Shown here: positions 1 to 12,116 of the stretch, in pieces
Numbering within the stretch: the stretch's first letter is position 1
How the letters are laid out: each line of letters opens with the position of its first letter
Assembly (NCBI RefSeq): GCF_029168945.1
Contig: NC_083607.1
Location: forward strand, 33,403,257 to 33,467,256
Origin: Cannabis sativa
Lineage: Eukaryota; Streptophyta; Magnoliopsida; Rosales; Cannabaceae
Length of the DNA stretch: 64,000 nucleotides
Reading direction: 5' to 3'
Position numbers and translations under genes: made by a program
The notes under the pieces: generated by a model
Seen by the model: the letters and a program-made list of their open reading frames with translations, nothing else
The model's database searches: none
What the model was told of the DNA's origin: nothing

Positions 1-95
1 CCCGGAGGCCTAAGTAACATCAAAGCATCTCCGCGATGTGTCAGGCTTCCCCTGAGCAGTCATCTCGCATTTAATGCCGCATGGGAGGAAACGTG
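1..95. mobile_element. Left part of a gypsy-type LTR (K), split by element A
   Basis: GC-richer than the copia DNA beside it. It ends in ACGTG (91-95), and the same five bases restart at 23889 after element A, so this is one half of the sequence A jumped into. The other half (23889-24390) has a TATA box and ends in a typical LTR terminus (GGTCAACA). Orientation is plus if the TATA box is real. The left end is outside the window, so a solo LTR and a full element cannot be told apart. Confidence 0.6.
91..95. repeat. Target-site duplication of copia element A, left copy (ACGTG)
   Basis: ACGTG directly precedes the LTR at 96 and is repeated at 23889-23893 directly after the 3' LTR. This fixes both ends of A. 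The first LTR base is C instead of the T seen in all other family copies, a point change in the terminal TG. Confidence 0.9.
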
Positions 96-1614
96 CGTTG
101 GGTTTTATGCCCTAAATAAAACTCATTTCATATAATCATATTTACTTATTAATAAAGATCAGAAATAACATTATATGTTGCATGGTTCACATGATTTATT
201 TCATGATTACATGTATATAATGTATGAATTCTTTTTAAGTCCAAAACATATGAGTTGGTTAAAGATTATAGTGTTGTCAGCACAGTGGAATATAATCTTT
301 ATTATATGTTCAAAAGTTTATTCCCTGATTTGTCAGAACACTGGATTTAGACTGACATGGTATATCAGCGATAGGTATTCTTACACCTTGGAAAAGTGTT
401 ATGTCCTTTCCAGGACATTGGCAAAGTTTACCAGTATCGGATGTATGGAGTATACATCGGAAGGGACCGATATTGAACTTTGATTAGATATATTAAAACT
501 TACTGTAATATCTATTCAATTCAATATGACCTGTTGATCCTAGATCAAATGATCTTAATCCTGATATGGTTAGGTTCAATCTCAAGAGTGTTATTCGTGT
601 TCTTTGATTTGTTAGTTAAGCCTAATTTTGTGTCAGGGTGATACGTACCTTTTGGGAACACGGTAGTGCAATTGAGTGGGAGCGCTAATATAAATATGGA
701 ATCTATAGCTTCTATTTGGCAAATAGAAGTAAGGGATGATTTCCTTCGAGCTTAACCAAACGAAGATAAATGGTGGAGATCTCATTTCACTTAGCTGAAA
801 TATCATTTATTCAGGGTTAAGTGTTTTAAGGATAAAATACATTGAAGGTGTAGCGGTAACAGTAGTGCCTTTTCAATGTAGATCATCTATATAGAGGATC
901 ATTGATCACATTAGGGTTATAACAATGGATAACTAATGACGTGTCTATATCATGGAACATATAGAGCGTTCTATATGACTGAGAGTGCAATTCCATGTTC
1001 TAAGTGTGGATTCAATGAGGAATTAATAAGTTAGGGAATTTACTTGGTAAATTCAGTTCGACTTATTGGAAGCTCGGTCATATAGACCCATGGTCCCCAT
1101 ACTAGTTAAGACCATACTGCTTGTAAGACTCAGTTAATTGATTTTAACTAATCAATTATAATTCTAAAAGTTCGACTATGTCTACTTTATGAATTCTCAC
1201 AGTTTAAGGATGAAATCGTAAATAAAAGGGTTTCTAGGTTTACTTATTAATTGAGAGAATTTGCATGTCTAATTAATAATTATTTTAAATGACATTATTA
1301 TTTAATAATATATTTTAGTTATTAAATAATTAGTTTTGGCATTTAAATGATTAGAATTAGAAAAATGGCATTTTGGAGAAATAGAAAGAAAATTGAGGAA
1401 ACTACAAAATCCAAGTGAGACCGATGAAACCCTATTGCCGGCCACCTCTTTGTGATTTTCCCAATTATTATTTTCATTTTTAATTGCCATGTAATTGCTA
1501 ATCAAAGCCTTGCAATAATAGGAAAGTGGTGGATCACACTAAATAAGACAGTTAATCAATTACACAGTAAATGAGGAGACTGTTTATTTAGAAAGTTGTG
1601 CTCTCCCTTTTCCC

Positions 1615-1622
1615 TATATAAA
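1615..1622 (+). promoter_or_regulatory. TATA box of the A 5' LTR
   Basis: TATATAAA about 390 bp before the LTR end; the 3' LTR has the same box at 23489-23496. Transcription of the element should start about 30 bp downstream, which makes the conserved R-U5 segment the 5' end of the RNA. Position and sequence only. Confidence 0.65.
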
Positions 1623-1811
1623 GCAACCCTTGTTCTCTTCTCTTGCATGTCTTTGTATGCTTCATAAGCCACGAAATTAAGAGAGAAAAAGAGAGAAAAA
1701 TTTTGAAATCCTTGTGAGATGAGTAGTGCCCACACACATCAAGTGGTATCTCAATCATAATATGTAAGACTATGGAATTTCTGCATCAAAGAAGGAGAAA
1801 AGAAGATCCAG

Positions 1812-1868
1812 GTTCAGATCTTGGTGATGCTCTGCTACAGAAAGGAATCAAGGGCTAGAGATCTGAAC
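1812..1868 (+). other. Conserved R-U5 hairpin with compensatory changes
   Basis: GTTCAGATCT (1812-1821) can pair with AGATCTGAAC (1859-1868) around a 37-nt loop. The same fold is found in the LTRs of B, J and C, where stem bases changed on both sides and stayed paired (see findings). It lies in the predicted 5' leader of the RNA, about 150 nt before the U5 end. Confidence 0.6.
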
Positions 1869-2016
1869 GGAAGGAGTCATATTATTCCGCTGCACCCACT
1901 GTAAGGTTTTCTAACTTTATATGTGTTTATTTTCATGGTTTTAGAATTCATATTAGGTTGTTAATCCAACATACTTGTTAGTAAATCTAGATCCTTGTAA
2001 AATAATTTCCAACAAC

Positions 2017-2028
2017 TAGCACCAGAGC
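2017..2028 (+). other. Primer-binding site of element A (degenerate Met-tRNA type)
   Basis: TAGCACCAGAGC, two bases after the LTR, matches the initiator-Met site TGGTATCAGAGC at 9 of 12 positions. The relative C has the perfect site at 46390-46401. The changes suggest that A can no longer prime well. Confidence 0.75.
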
Positions 2029-3592
2029 CATGGTAATGATTTACTTTCATGTAATATGAATTAAAACGGTGATTTGCATGTTTTTGTGTTGATTTGGATG
2101 GTTTCATGTTGGTTTATGTGCTTATGTGATTAATGTATGTGTTGTACGAAATTTTTCCATGAAATATATTTTTTCAATTTTTTAAAATATTTTATTTGGA
2201 TTCCTTGTGAAAAATTGAGCAATTTTCGTTTTTACAGAACTCGATTCCCATAAAAATTGAGAAAGATATGAATTTTGGAAGATTGGAAATCATGGTTGCT
2301 GCATGCAGCCTATCCTGGCAGTTCCCCACAAATTGCGAATTTTTGAGATTTTTTCCCCAAAAATCAATTTTTTTCATGGGATTGTTTTCCAAAATTCATT
2401 TTTCCTTTCTTAAATATTTTTAAATTGAAATGTTTCCAATTTTAAATATTTTCAATTTGGAATTTTTCCAATTTTTAAATATTTCTATTTTGGAATGTTT
2501 TCAATTTTAAATATTTCCTATTATGGTCAGATTTAAAATTTTTTTAACTTCTTTAATATTTATTTATTATTTAATTATAAGATTAGATATTCTGATATTT
2601 AAAATATTTTAAATTAAAAGATAACTTTGTCTTTTTATTTAAAATATTATATTAAAATTATCTTATATGACAAATCAAATAATTAATAAATTTGAAATTA
2701 ACATAGATATTTTTATAGATATACTTACCATAATGTTTTTCAAATTCAAAAATTTGTTATTTTGTTAAATATATAATTATTTATAAATTATAAGTATAAA
2801 AATGATATTTTTTCTATATATATATATATATCATTTTTTCCTTATTAGAAATTTATAAATCATATCTTAAATATTTAAATAACATAGATATTTTTGTAGA
2901 GATTTTGACATATAATTATGGTATTTATTATTCATCTATTATTTTATTTCTAAAATAATAATTAATAAACCAAATCTATTTTAAAGTTGGTTTATTTTAT
3001 TAAATTATAAGATCTGAAAGTGATTGAAGATTCTTTCCTTTCAAATCATTGATCTTATTAGATATTTAATTTGATTCAAATAAACCTATATATTTTAAAA
3101 TTAGTTTCCTTTATTTGGTTAGTTTAAGAATAATAATTTAATTATATTAATATTTTATTTCACATCTGTTACATGGACAATGTTTGTTTATATATATTGT
3201 TTATTCAAAACTTTTTTTTAAACAAACCTATTATTTATCTGATCTAAATTGGTATGATTAACTTGTTGACAGATCCAATGATCTGATTTTAATCATATTC
3301 CAATTGTCAATAGATCTTATAAATAATTTGTAACAGGTAAATTTTGTACTTCTTTCATCTGTGTAAACCTAGTAACATGATAGGACCCATCCAAATCATT
3401 TGACCTGTGTGAGCCTATATGTTTGCTTTTGGGCTTAGATGCATATAGGAAGCCCATTTAAGTTTTTACTAAGTAAATGGACTCGGTTGCTAAAATAAAT
3501 TTTGACATAAGGAAATTTATTTAGGTCCAATTAGATTTGGGCTTATTCAATGAATAACAATTATTTATTTGAAGGTTAAATTCCTCTCTTTT

Positions 3593-3684
3593 GGGCCTTG
3601 TGTGAGAGTTGGGGGCCATAGAAGTGGGTACGACATACTGAACCCAACTCCCCCTCACATGAACTACCCCAATTGTGAAGGCCC
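3593..3684 (+). other. Conserved non-coding island in the copia leader, closed by a 7-bp stem
   Basis: Begins GGGCCTT and ends AAGGCCC, which pair. The copy in element C (44857-44949, minus strand) is nearly the same although the DNA on both sides has diverged heavily. No reading frame explains the conservation. The function is unknown. Confidence 0.55.
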
Positions 3685-5383
3685 ATTTGCCTTATTTAAA
3701 TAATTGTATTAGGTTAATTATATTAGTCTAACCTAATTAAAATTGAATTAGCAACATAATTAACTTTTAAAATATATGAAATTTATTTTTCATGTAATAT
3801 TTTAAAGTTAATTTTAGAAAAACACTTAGTCAATGATATATTCTAGATAGTTATTTCTAGTACTAGTTATTATTTCTAATATTAAATAAGAAAATATCAT
3901 AGATTGTGAAATTAATTGTTTCCTAATTAATTTTGGTACAATCTAAGTTTAGTATATTTTCCTAGTATTAAACTAGAATTAATAATTAAGTTTCATCTTT
4001 ACTTAATTATTTATTTCTTGAATTTAATACATTTAATTAAATTGAAAATTTCAATATCTAAGTTCATTTTCATCATGATACTTTAATATTGTTATTTTCA
4101 TGTTATTTAATTAAAGTTGAAAATTATTTTAAGTTTAGAATCTTATTTCAGACTAACTTAAGTTTGAATAATTTTCAAAATATATTTTACTTTATTTTAT
4201 TGATCATTTCTCAAAATTTCGAAATTGCATCACCTTGATGCAGAAATTTCGAATTTTATTTGAAAAATAGATTAAAGTTGAAAATTATTTATTTAATTTT
4301 GGACCAACTTAAATCATTAATTTTTTCATTTAATGATTAATTAAAATAAATGAACTAAAATATATTATAATTAGAAATTGAATTAATTAGTTGATGAAAA
4401 TCTAGATAGATATTATCTGTTTTGCTTGAAGTATTTTTCTAGTGTATTTAATTAAATAGAAAATTAATATTTAAGTTGATTCTTTATCATGATACTTAAA
4501 TATTTGAAATTTTTCTTAGATATTTAATTAAATAGGAAAATTATATTATTTGTTGAAAATTAATTTTTAATTAATTTTGGGACAACATAAAATTAGAGTA
4601 ATTTTCCAGGATTTATTTTATTTTATTTTAAAGCATTTTCGAAAATGCAATATATATTTATAGAAAATTAAATTTGAGTTGTAAATTAATTCAAATTAAT
4701 TTTGAAACAACTTAAATTGAATAATTTTCTAAATATTTATGGAAATTATTACTAAGATGGAAATAATTCACGTTATTTATCTATCTAAGTATAATTTATA
4801 AATATTAAATTAAAATTTATATTTGGAATTTCTCATTCTAAATTGGAAATTTTAATTAAATAAATATATATTTAAAATAAATTGATTAAAATAAATATTA
4901 GAAGAAAATACAAACCTTCATTAAATAATGAGCTTTATTATTATTAGGATATTTGATCTCCATTGTTTGTTTTACATAGCTATTATTTTAGTTAGTAATC
5001 CTCCCTAATGGAGGAACGTTCATTAGCAAGTTAGCACCGTTTAATCTCGAAAGATAAGTAATCTTGTAAGTTTTTTATATAGTTTATGCTCACCCTAATG
5101 GTGGCGACTGTATAAGACTTGCAAGAATATGAAACAATGGTGGAAGCTCATAAGATGGAATAGCCTTGACTCTCGCCTTAACGGGACAACGCGGATTCCA
5201 ATCTTGATCGAATAAAAGGTTGCTAGAATGTTGATCATTTTAGATGAGCTAACAACTCTATTCAATGAATGGTAGCTTTGACTCTCGCCTAAACGGGACA
5301 CTGATATCAGTTTGTTAAAAACCTTGGAAATTATTTAGGATTGTATGTTTTAGTATTTTCACTTGTCATTCCTACTTGCTATG

Positions 5384-7282
5384 TGTTGGAATTTATTTTA
5401 CCAGGATCTTAGATCTACTCACAAGTATGTTTATTAACATCCTAAATAAGAACTTTCTAAAACGATAAATTAAACACATATAAAGTTTAGGAAACCTTAC
5501 ATTGGGTGCAGCGGAATATAATGACTCCTTCCGTTCAGATATCTAGCCCTTGATTCCTTTCTGTAGCAGAGCATTATAAATATCTGAACCTGGATCTCTT
5601 TCTCTGAATCTTTGATGTTGAAACTCCTTTTGCTGAAAGTCTTTCTTCACGATCTTCCTCACTATGATTGAGGTATCACTTGCTGTGTGTGGGCACTACT
5701 CATACACTAAGGATTTCGAAATTCAAGAGGAAGAGAGAAAGAAGAAGTGGCAGCTAAAGATAGGGAGAGAGAAAGGCTCAGGTTTTTCTCTGAAGGAAAA
5801 ATAGAAAATTTAAGTGTAATTTTCCTGAAGCCTTCACTATCTATTTATAGCATTCCACTAGGGTTAGGTTTGAATTATTTGGCATTAAAATAATGAAAAT
5901 ATCAGTTTAAATTTCCTACAAAAGTGGCTGGCCCTATACTAGTGGATTTGGGCCTCACTTTTTGCAATTTTGCAGTTTTACCTTTTCTGCATCTGATTTT
6001 CTCAAAAACGCCAATTTTCTAATTCAACCATTTAAATGCCGATTCTAACTATTTAATAACTATAAATAATTATTAAATAATATTGTCATTTATCATATTT
6101 ATTAATTGAACCATACAAAGTATCATAATTAACAAATATGCCCCTATAAACTCTTTCTCTACAATTTCGCCCTTACTTAGTGAAAAATTCACAAAAAGAC
6201 ATAGTCTAATTTGAGAATTATAATTGATTAATCAAAACCAATTACATGAGTCTTACAAGCAATATTATCTCAACTAGTGGGGGGACCAGGGGTCTATATA
6301 ACCGAGCTTCCAATAAGTAGATCAAGAATTTAGAACTAAAATTCATTGACTTATTAATTCTTCGTTGAATCCACGCATAGAACTTAGAATTGCACTCTCA
6401 GTTATATAGAATGCTCTATATGTTCCACCATATAGACACATCATTAGTTATCCATTGTTATAATCCTAATGTGATCAATGATCCTCTATATGAATGATCT
6501 ACACTGTAAAGGGATTAAATTACCGTTACACCCTACAATGTATTTATTCCTTAAAACACTTGACCCCGTATAAATGATATTTCAGCTTATGTGAAATGAG
6601 TACTCCGCCATTTATGTTCGTTTGGTCAAGCTCGAAGGAGATCATCCTTTGCTTACTATTCGCCAGATAGAAGCTATAGATTCCATGTTTATGCTAGCGC
6701 TCCCACTCAATTGCACTACCGTGTTCCCAAAAAGTACGTATCACCCTGACCTAAAAGTAGGCTTAACTAACAATTCAAGGAACACGAATAGCCTTTCAAG
6801 ATTGAGCCTAATCATAACAGGATTAAGATCATTTGATCTAGGATCAACTAGGCGATATTGACTTGAATAGATTTTACGGTAAGTTTAATTAAATCTAAGT
6901 CAAAGTTAAATATCGGTCCCTTCCGATGCATACTCCATGCATCCAACCTGAGCTTTACTTTAACCAATGTTCTGGAAAGAACATAGTATTTCTCCAAATA
7001 CAAGTAAACTCTTGTTGTAGATTATCATATCAGTAAAACCCTGTGTCTGATAAATCTAGGAAACTTTATTCACATAGTCATGTTTACTTTCCAATGTGTT
7101 GACGACACAATAAACAGGATCAAGTATGTGAAAAGGGTTTCAGATGAATTTATACATTATGTACATATAATCATGAAATAAATCATGTGAACCATGCAAC
7201 ATTAAATGTTATTTCTGATCTATATTAATAAGTAAATCTGATTATATTGAAATGAGTTTTATTTAGGGCATAAAACCCAACA
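5384..7282 (-). mobile_element. Solo LTR (J) of the same copia family, inverted, inside A
   Basis: A full 1.9-kb LTR in reverse, from TGTTGGAATT to ACCCAACA, with TSD CTATG at 5379-5383 and 7283-7287. Element C has the matching uninterrupted site near 42960 (minus strand). No primer site or purine tract flanks it, so it is a solo LTR left by LTR-LTR recombination. It is clearly diverged from the LTRs of A. Confidence 0.92.
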
Positions 7283-9486
7283 CTATGTGCTTCATAATTT
7301 CTGAATTGTGTATGAATTTGTATTGAACCATGTTATTTTCTGTTATTAAATTGTAGTTTAATTTCGAATCTTCATTGTTGGTCTTACTTGAATTGTTTTT
7401 CTAATGAGATAAATCGCTAATGGATTTTCACCATTAGACTAACATAATAGTGTTAGATCTCGAAAGATAAATATTGTATATGCAACATCTAGCTGTTCAT
7501 CAATTGATGACACCTTAGACTAGTGTTTTACAATATGAAACAAGAAGATTGTATAAATAAGATTACTTTGACTCTCGCTAATCGGAGCATCGTTTGATTC
7601 TTATTTAAAACGAAATTATCCTAATTCCTCTTAGCTTATTCATTTCGAATTAGCTTAATGACATATCATTGGATGAATGGTCTATAAATCATATAAAGTC
7701 TTATTTTCTCTTAAGAAATTAGATGACGCATATGATTATATTCCCGGAATTCTATCCCTAGATGATATAAATCCTCAATCTTAGATATCTCCTACTTGTA
7801 TAGGCAAATCACAGAGTTAGATTAGTAGTGGTGGTCCAAGAAAGAGTTACTAATTATACAGTTACACTTTCACAAATGCTTAATAACCATTTTCTTTCGA
7901 TGGATTCAAACTGTATGAGTTTAGTATTCTGTGACCAGAATCCACTTGCACTATTCTAAGAACTCTTTGATGTAACTAAACTTAAGTCATCAAAAGATTC
8001 AACCACATTTTGTATAAATCTATGGCATTTGTATCTTGTTCGTAGTGGTTTTGACCAGATCATTCTCTGCAAAGAGATAATATGCCTATATCCACTGAAA
8101 TTAAGTTCATCTCATTCGCAGATGCATGTACATTCAGGGGTGGATATGAGTTTTCGTTGTATTCTTAAAACGATCACTCTAGATTTTACCTTGTGCAAAA
8201 GAAATTTGAAATGTTTCATGAATTTCTAACAATGGTAAGTGGTTAAAGATCTTGCGAACTGATAGGGGTGGAGAAAAAGTTAGTAGATATGTAGTTCAAA
8301 GATCATTAATTTGATTTTGAATTATATCCAAACTTACCTCCCCAGAAATTCAATTTGCATTAGTTACTAGTTGTTGCCTAAATCCTTCTATGGAAATAAA
8401 ATTTCAAAATGATGCAATGGCTGTATACTTAATGTAAATCATTACTAGATTCATGGATGACCTAATCGAAAACTTAAGAAAAGCTAGAACTGCTAACCTT
8501 GGTTTGCATGTTTGTTAGCTATTCTAAGTGATTAGAGGTGGAGCATCCCATAGTCATTAGATAAGAAAGTGTTTGTTTAAACAAATACAACTTTTCTAAG
8601 AAAATGACTAAGTCTGAAAATAAAGTAGGAAATAAAGGAGATTTTTTTTCTTGATTCCAAAAGTGTTCTATCATCTTATTTTACAAGATGATCCCACTGC
8701 CTCTGTTGTCTTAACACAACCGAAGAGGTCAATACCATTTAGTTTTCTTAGACATAATTCACTGTACCTTGTTGTAGTGGGAGAGTTTCAAGGAACTTTA
8801 CCTTCTCATGACTTGGAAGATACTAGTGATTAAAATCCATTGTGAGTTCAAACAAGTAATGGATTGTCAAGATAAGAAACTAAGAAGAAAGCCAATAGAA
8901 CTATGGTTTGATCCATTCAGATGGAGTAACCTAAAGTTTTCTGTTACAAGGACATGAAAGGAAATTTTCGTTCATAAGTCTATTCAATGGACTTAACAAA
9001 ACTTCCTGTTCCTAGTATTATAGGTTTGAGTTTATCTAAACCTATGGCTTGTGGTACACCTGGTAATTACTTACTCTAATGCAAGCATTAGATGCTGAAG
9101 CATTTTCTTTCCAATGGCAATCTATAGAAGCTTCACAACTTCTTAGATATAGATTTCATTTATCTAAGGAAAAGTCTCAACTATTCCAGAGAAGATAAAG
9201 CCATGAAAGAATTTCTTAAATCAACAGTGAGAGGTCTCAGATATGCTTTTGTATGTCTTAGACCAGACACCTGCTGTTGAATGGGAGTAATGAGAAGGTA
9301 TCTGATTAATCCAGGAGAGGACCATTGGAAGACAATCAAGTAAATTTTAAGATTAAGAAGAGGAACTATATGTTAGTCAATAAGGGTGGTTTTGAAACTC
9401 TTAGACTACACCACATCAGATTTCGAGACTTGCCTTTGTGCTAGAAAGTCTGCTGATAAGATGGTGATTACTTTGGGGGTGGAGTA
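7283..9486 (+). pseudogene. Decayed copia pol of element A (integrase, RT, RNase H traces)
   Basis: No long frame survives, but the order of translated pieces is that of copia pol. Near 8140-8280 lies an integrase-core remnant (a stretch like NDHSRFYLV, then KILRTDRGG in the B copy). Near 8700-8830 is the linker before RT (LTQPKRS). RT traces lie around 8930-9200, and 9230-9480 resembles the RNase H-side segment (GLRYAFVCLRPDT, then NPGEDHWKTIK). Stops and frameshifts are everywhere. The first 380 bp look leader-like, with a third GACTCTCGC motif near 7568. The gene is cut by element H at 9486 and resumes at 21558. B (24391-26687) carries the same decayed sequence, so the decay predates the split of the copies. 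Confidence 0.75.
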
Positions 9487-10858
9487 TGTTGCTATATTTT
9501 ATAAATGCTACGCAAGTATACGCAATCAAGTAGTAAATCTCACACAGGTGAGGTCGATCCCACAGGGAATTGGATTAAATACCACTAATTTATACTTATG
9601 ATTCTATTCGGCAAATCGAAAGCAATTGTGATTTAAAAACAGTAAAATATGAAAGAAATTCAGAAAAAACTTAATAACACAATTGAAAGTTGAGCAAGAT
9701 GAGATAATAGGGAGGAGAATCCTGTTGCTGTTTACCCAAATCGTTAATGCTTAATTACTATCCTATTCTTGGAGTGAATGACAGATTATGAAATAACCTA
9801 GCTCCTTTCAGATCTTCTAGATTCTAAATCACATGTTATCTAATTAATTCCTTAATTAAACTAACATGAAATCAGCATTAAGTAATAATCTACTCGTCAC
9901 ATAAGTCATGCAAATACTTTCGTTTCACATAGAACGTCGATTATCTTAATTTTAGCATTCTCAATTCTCACTTTTCAGATTTTGAATTGAGATCATAGAG
10001 CATGCACAAGGTGATCAATCTTAAACATGAAATTAAGAACAAATTAAGGTAATTTCACACACAAGAATTGAGGAATGGTAATTAAACATTAACTAGGCAA
10101 AACATTAAACAACAATCATCATCCTCCCTAAATGGGAAATTTAGTTCAGAAACAAATCCATAACCATTCCTATAGCAATATTCAACATAAATAAATTAAA
10201 GAGGAATAGAGAAAGAAACTGATGGTGGATGAATTCTGGATCTTCACTTTAAATCACTCTGCTCTTCCTGCCGCTCTCTGCTGTGTTTTAGGGTTCCAAA
10301 TCGCTTCCTTCGACTTCCAATCGCAGTTTTCTATTTATAACTAAAATTTAGGGTTCGATGGACAAAAATACCCCTGACCGTACGGACGCTTGCCGTGGCC
10401 AAAAGTGGTCTCGCCGCGGCCAAAAGTGCATCAAAAAACCACGTTTCTGCCCAGACTTTCTAGCCGCGGCCATGGAAATCTCGCCGCGGCGAGATGGAAT
10501 TTTCTGCTTCGATCTGTTTTAGTAAAATGAGCATAACTTTCTCATCCGAACTCCAAATGAGCTGATTCAAGATGCGTTGGAAAGATAAAAAAGAGATCTA
10601 AAACTTTTATGTTTTGACTTTTTCCAAAATATGATCACAACATAGTCGAATTTAGGCTTGAATTTTCAGCTTTATTCTCTTTCAAAATTTTCTCTATTTT
10701 ATAGATCACTGTTTTCCGAAATTTGTCCAATTTATACATTCCAAGTGTTGAAACCTGAAATCAAAGAAAACAAGCGTAATTCTATTCCAAAAATAACAAT
10801 AAAGAAGAAAAACAACTATAAAATGTGACCCGAAACTTAGGCTAAAAATAGCCTAACA
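9487..10858 (-). repeat. 3' LTR of element H
   Basis: On the plus strand it begins TGTTGCTATA and ends AGCCTAACA. It is about 1.37 kb against 1.35 kb for the other copy; the difference is largely a deletion in the copy at 20202 around the GCCGCGGCC-rich stretch near 10400. Otherwise only scattered single differences. Confidence 0.9.
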
Positions 10859-11551
10859 AATTCCCCCAAACTGAATCTTTACTCGCCCTCGAGTAAATCT
10901 AAAACTCAAACTGAAATTAAACAATGCAATCGATAACTAAACCTTCAATTGATTGAACTCCCACTACCACCTGCACAACTTCAAGCAAATCAATAACCAG
11001 AATTTCAACTCAATAACTCTACGAACTAACTTGGATGCATAATTCAGAAGTAAGCAATTCATACAGGCACAAAACATCGCTTTTGACATTCATATCACAA
11101 CCATTCTACACTTTCCGACATTCCGCTAACCCATGTTCAATAAGTTTGGATGACATACCTCTCTCCACTAATGTTGACAATTTTTGCTCAGAATCAAAAG
11201 GTCTTTTTCGGTTATAATAGCATGGCTTAGGCAAAACGGGTAGATGAGAAGTCATTTAGGTTACATTATACCATAAGCACAATTATACCAAACAAGCACC
11301 CACACTTATCCATTTTTTTCTTTTTCATATATCCCAAAGAAGATAGTAAGAGATTGCATATTTTTTCCTATGTGCCTACCCCATTGTTCACAATTGATTC
11401 TCAAGAAGAAATTATCACATGTCATTTTTCTCTTTTTTTTCTTCTTTCTCTTTTTTTTCAATAGAGGCACAACACATAACAACTATTCAATTTTTTTTTT
11501 TTAATCTCTTACTGCAAAAATTATTCCCCCACTTACAACAATTTATCCCCC
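10859..11551 (-). other. 3' internal end of H, with polypurine tract
   Basis: The minus strand reads TTTGGGGGAATT directly before the 3' LTR, a polypurine tract. The rest (to the CACTA insertion) is non-coding, with T-rich runs at 11427-11505. Frames near 11035 and 11419 are low-complexity chance frames. Confidence 0.7.
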
Positions 11552-11800
11552 CACTACTACAAAAACACCCTTTAGAGGCGGTTTTTAAGCCCTTTAGGCG
11601 TCGGTTTTCGCGAAATTCGCTACCGACGCCTATCAGGGCGACGCTAAAGGGTTTATTTGAACCGACGCCATATATACCCCTATGGCGTCGGTTCTTAGCT
11701 AGGAACCGACGCCATAGGGGTACATATGGCGTCGGTTCCTAGCCAATAACCGACGTCATATGTGGCGTAGGAACCGACGCCAAAACTCCTCAGATTTCAG
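11552..11800. repeat. Left terminal and subterminal repeats of the CACTA element
   Basis: Terminal inverted repeat from 11552, then a CCTTTAGAGGCGGTTTT unit, then alternating direct and inverted copies of a GGAACCGACGCCATA-type unit up to about 11782. Such clusters are the usual binding sites of the second CACTA protein. Here the core is GACGCC; at the other end it is GACGGC. Confidence 0.85.
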
Positions 11801-12116
11801 TTTTTTTCATTTTTTTTAATTTAATTATATTATTTTAATTTTATATTTATTAATTTATATACATATTTATTTAATTTAAATTACATATTTATTTAAATTT
11901 TAAATTACATATTTATTTAATTTAATTATATATTAATTACATTTTAAATTAAATAGTAATTAAATTTGGGTAAAAACATAATTTGATTTCATAAAAATAA
12001 TTAAATATTACACAAACATGTAAAATTAGTTAAAAATATTAATAAGTTAATAAATCTAATTACAAGTTAATCTATAAAAATTACATAATGAAGAAAAATT
12101 CTTCGACCTTTGAACC

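Larger units (their letters stand above)
96..2014 (+). repeat. 5' LTR of copia element A
   Basis: Starts CGTTGGG (TGTTGGG in the 3' LTR) and ends TTTCCAACA. U3 is about 1.5 kb, then a TATA box at 1615 and an R-U5 part of roughly 380 bp that is the best conserved segment among all family copies in the window. Near-palindrome at 709-729 (10-bp arms around one G). Short frames inside it are not genes. Confidence 0.92.
2015..5383 (+). other. Long AT-rich untranslated leader of element A
   Basis: About 3.4 kb with no frame worth calling. A 12-bp palindrome GCTGCATGCAGC lies at 2298-2309, a TA run near 2817-2831, and a conserved 92-bp island at 3593-3684. Two copies of a GACTCTCGCC-type motif lie near 5167 and 5280. 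The same order, strongly diverged, is found on the minus strand in element C (42866-46389), so this leader belongs to the family and is not a deletion product. Confidence 0.7.

Noticed and set aside
175..483. 102-codon frame in the LTR of A, repeated in part at 22048 and 26768
   Set aside because: It lies in U3 of an LTR, shortens in each copy because of small indels, and has no recognisable domain. Recurrence is due to the LTR repeat.
3593..3684. Island with 7-bp closing stem as a tRNA gene
   Set aside because: No T-arm or anticodon arm of proper form and no TTCGA-type box B; the length is also wrong.
6622..6861. 79-codon frame, possible small gene
   Set aside because: It lies inside solo LTR J on the strand opposite to its transcription and is not open in other copies.
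11419..11742. 107-codon frame with Phe/Ser-rich start
   Set aside because: It runs from a T-rich tract of H across the end of the CACTA element, so it cannot be an old gene; its second half is subterminal repeats.
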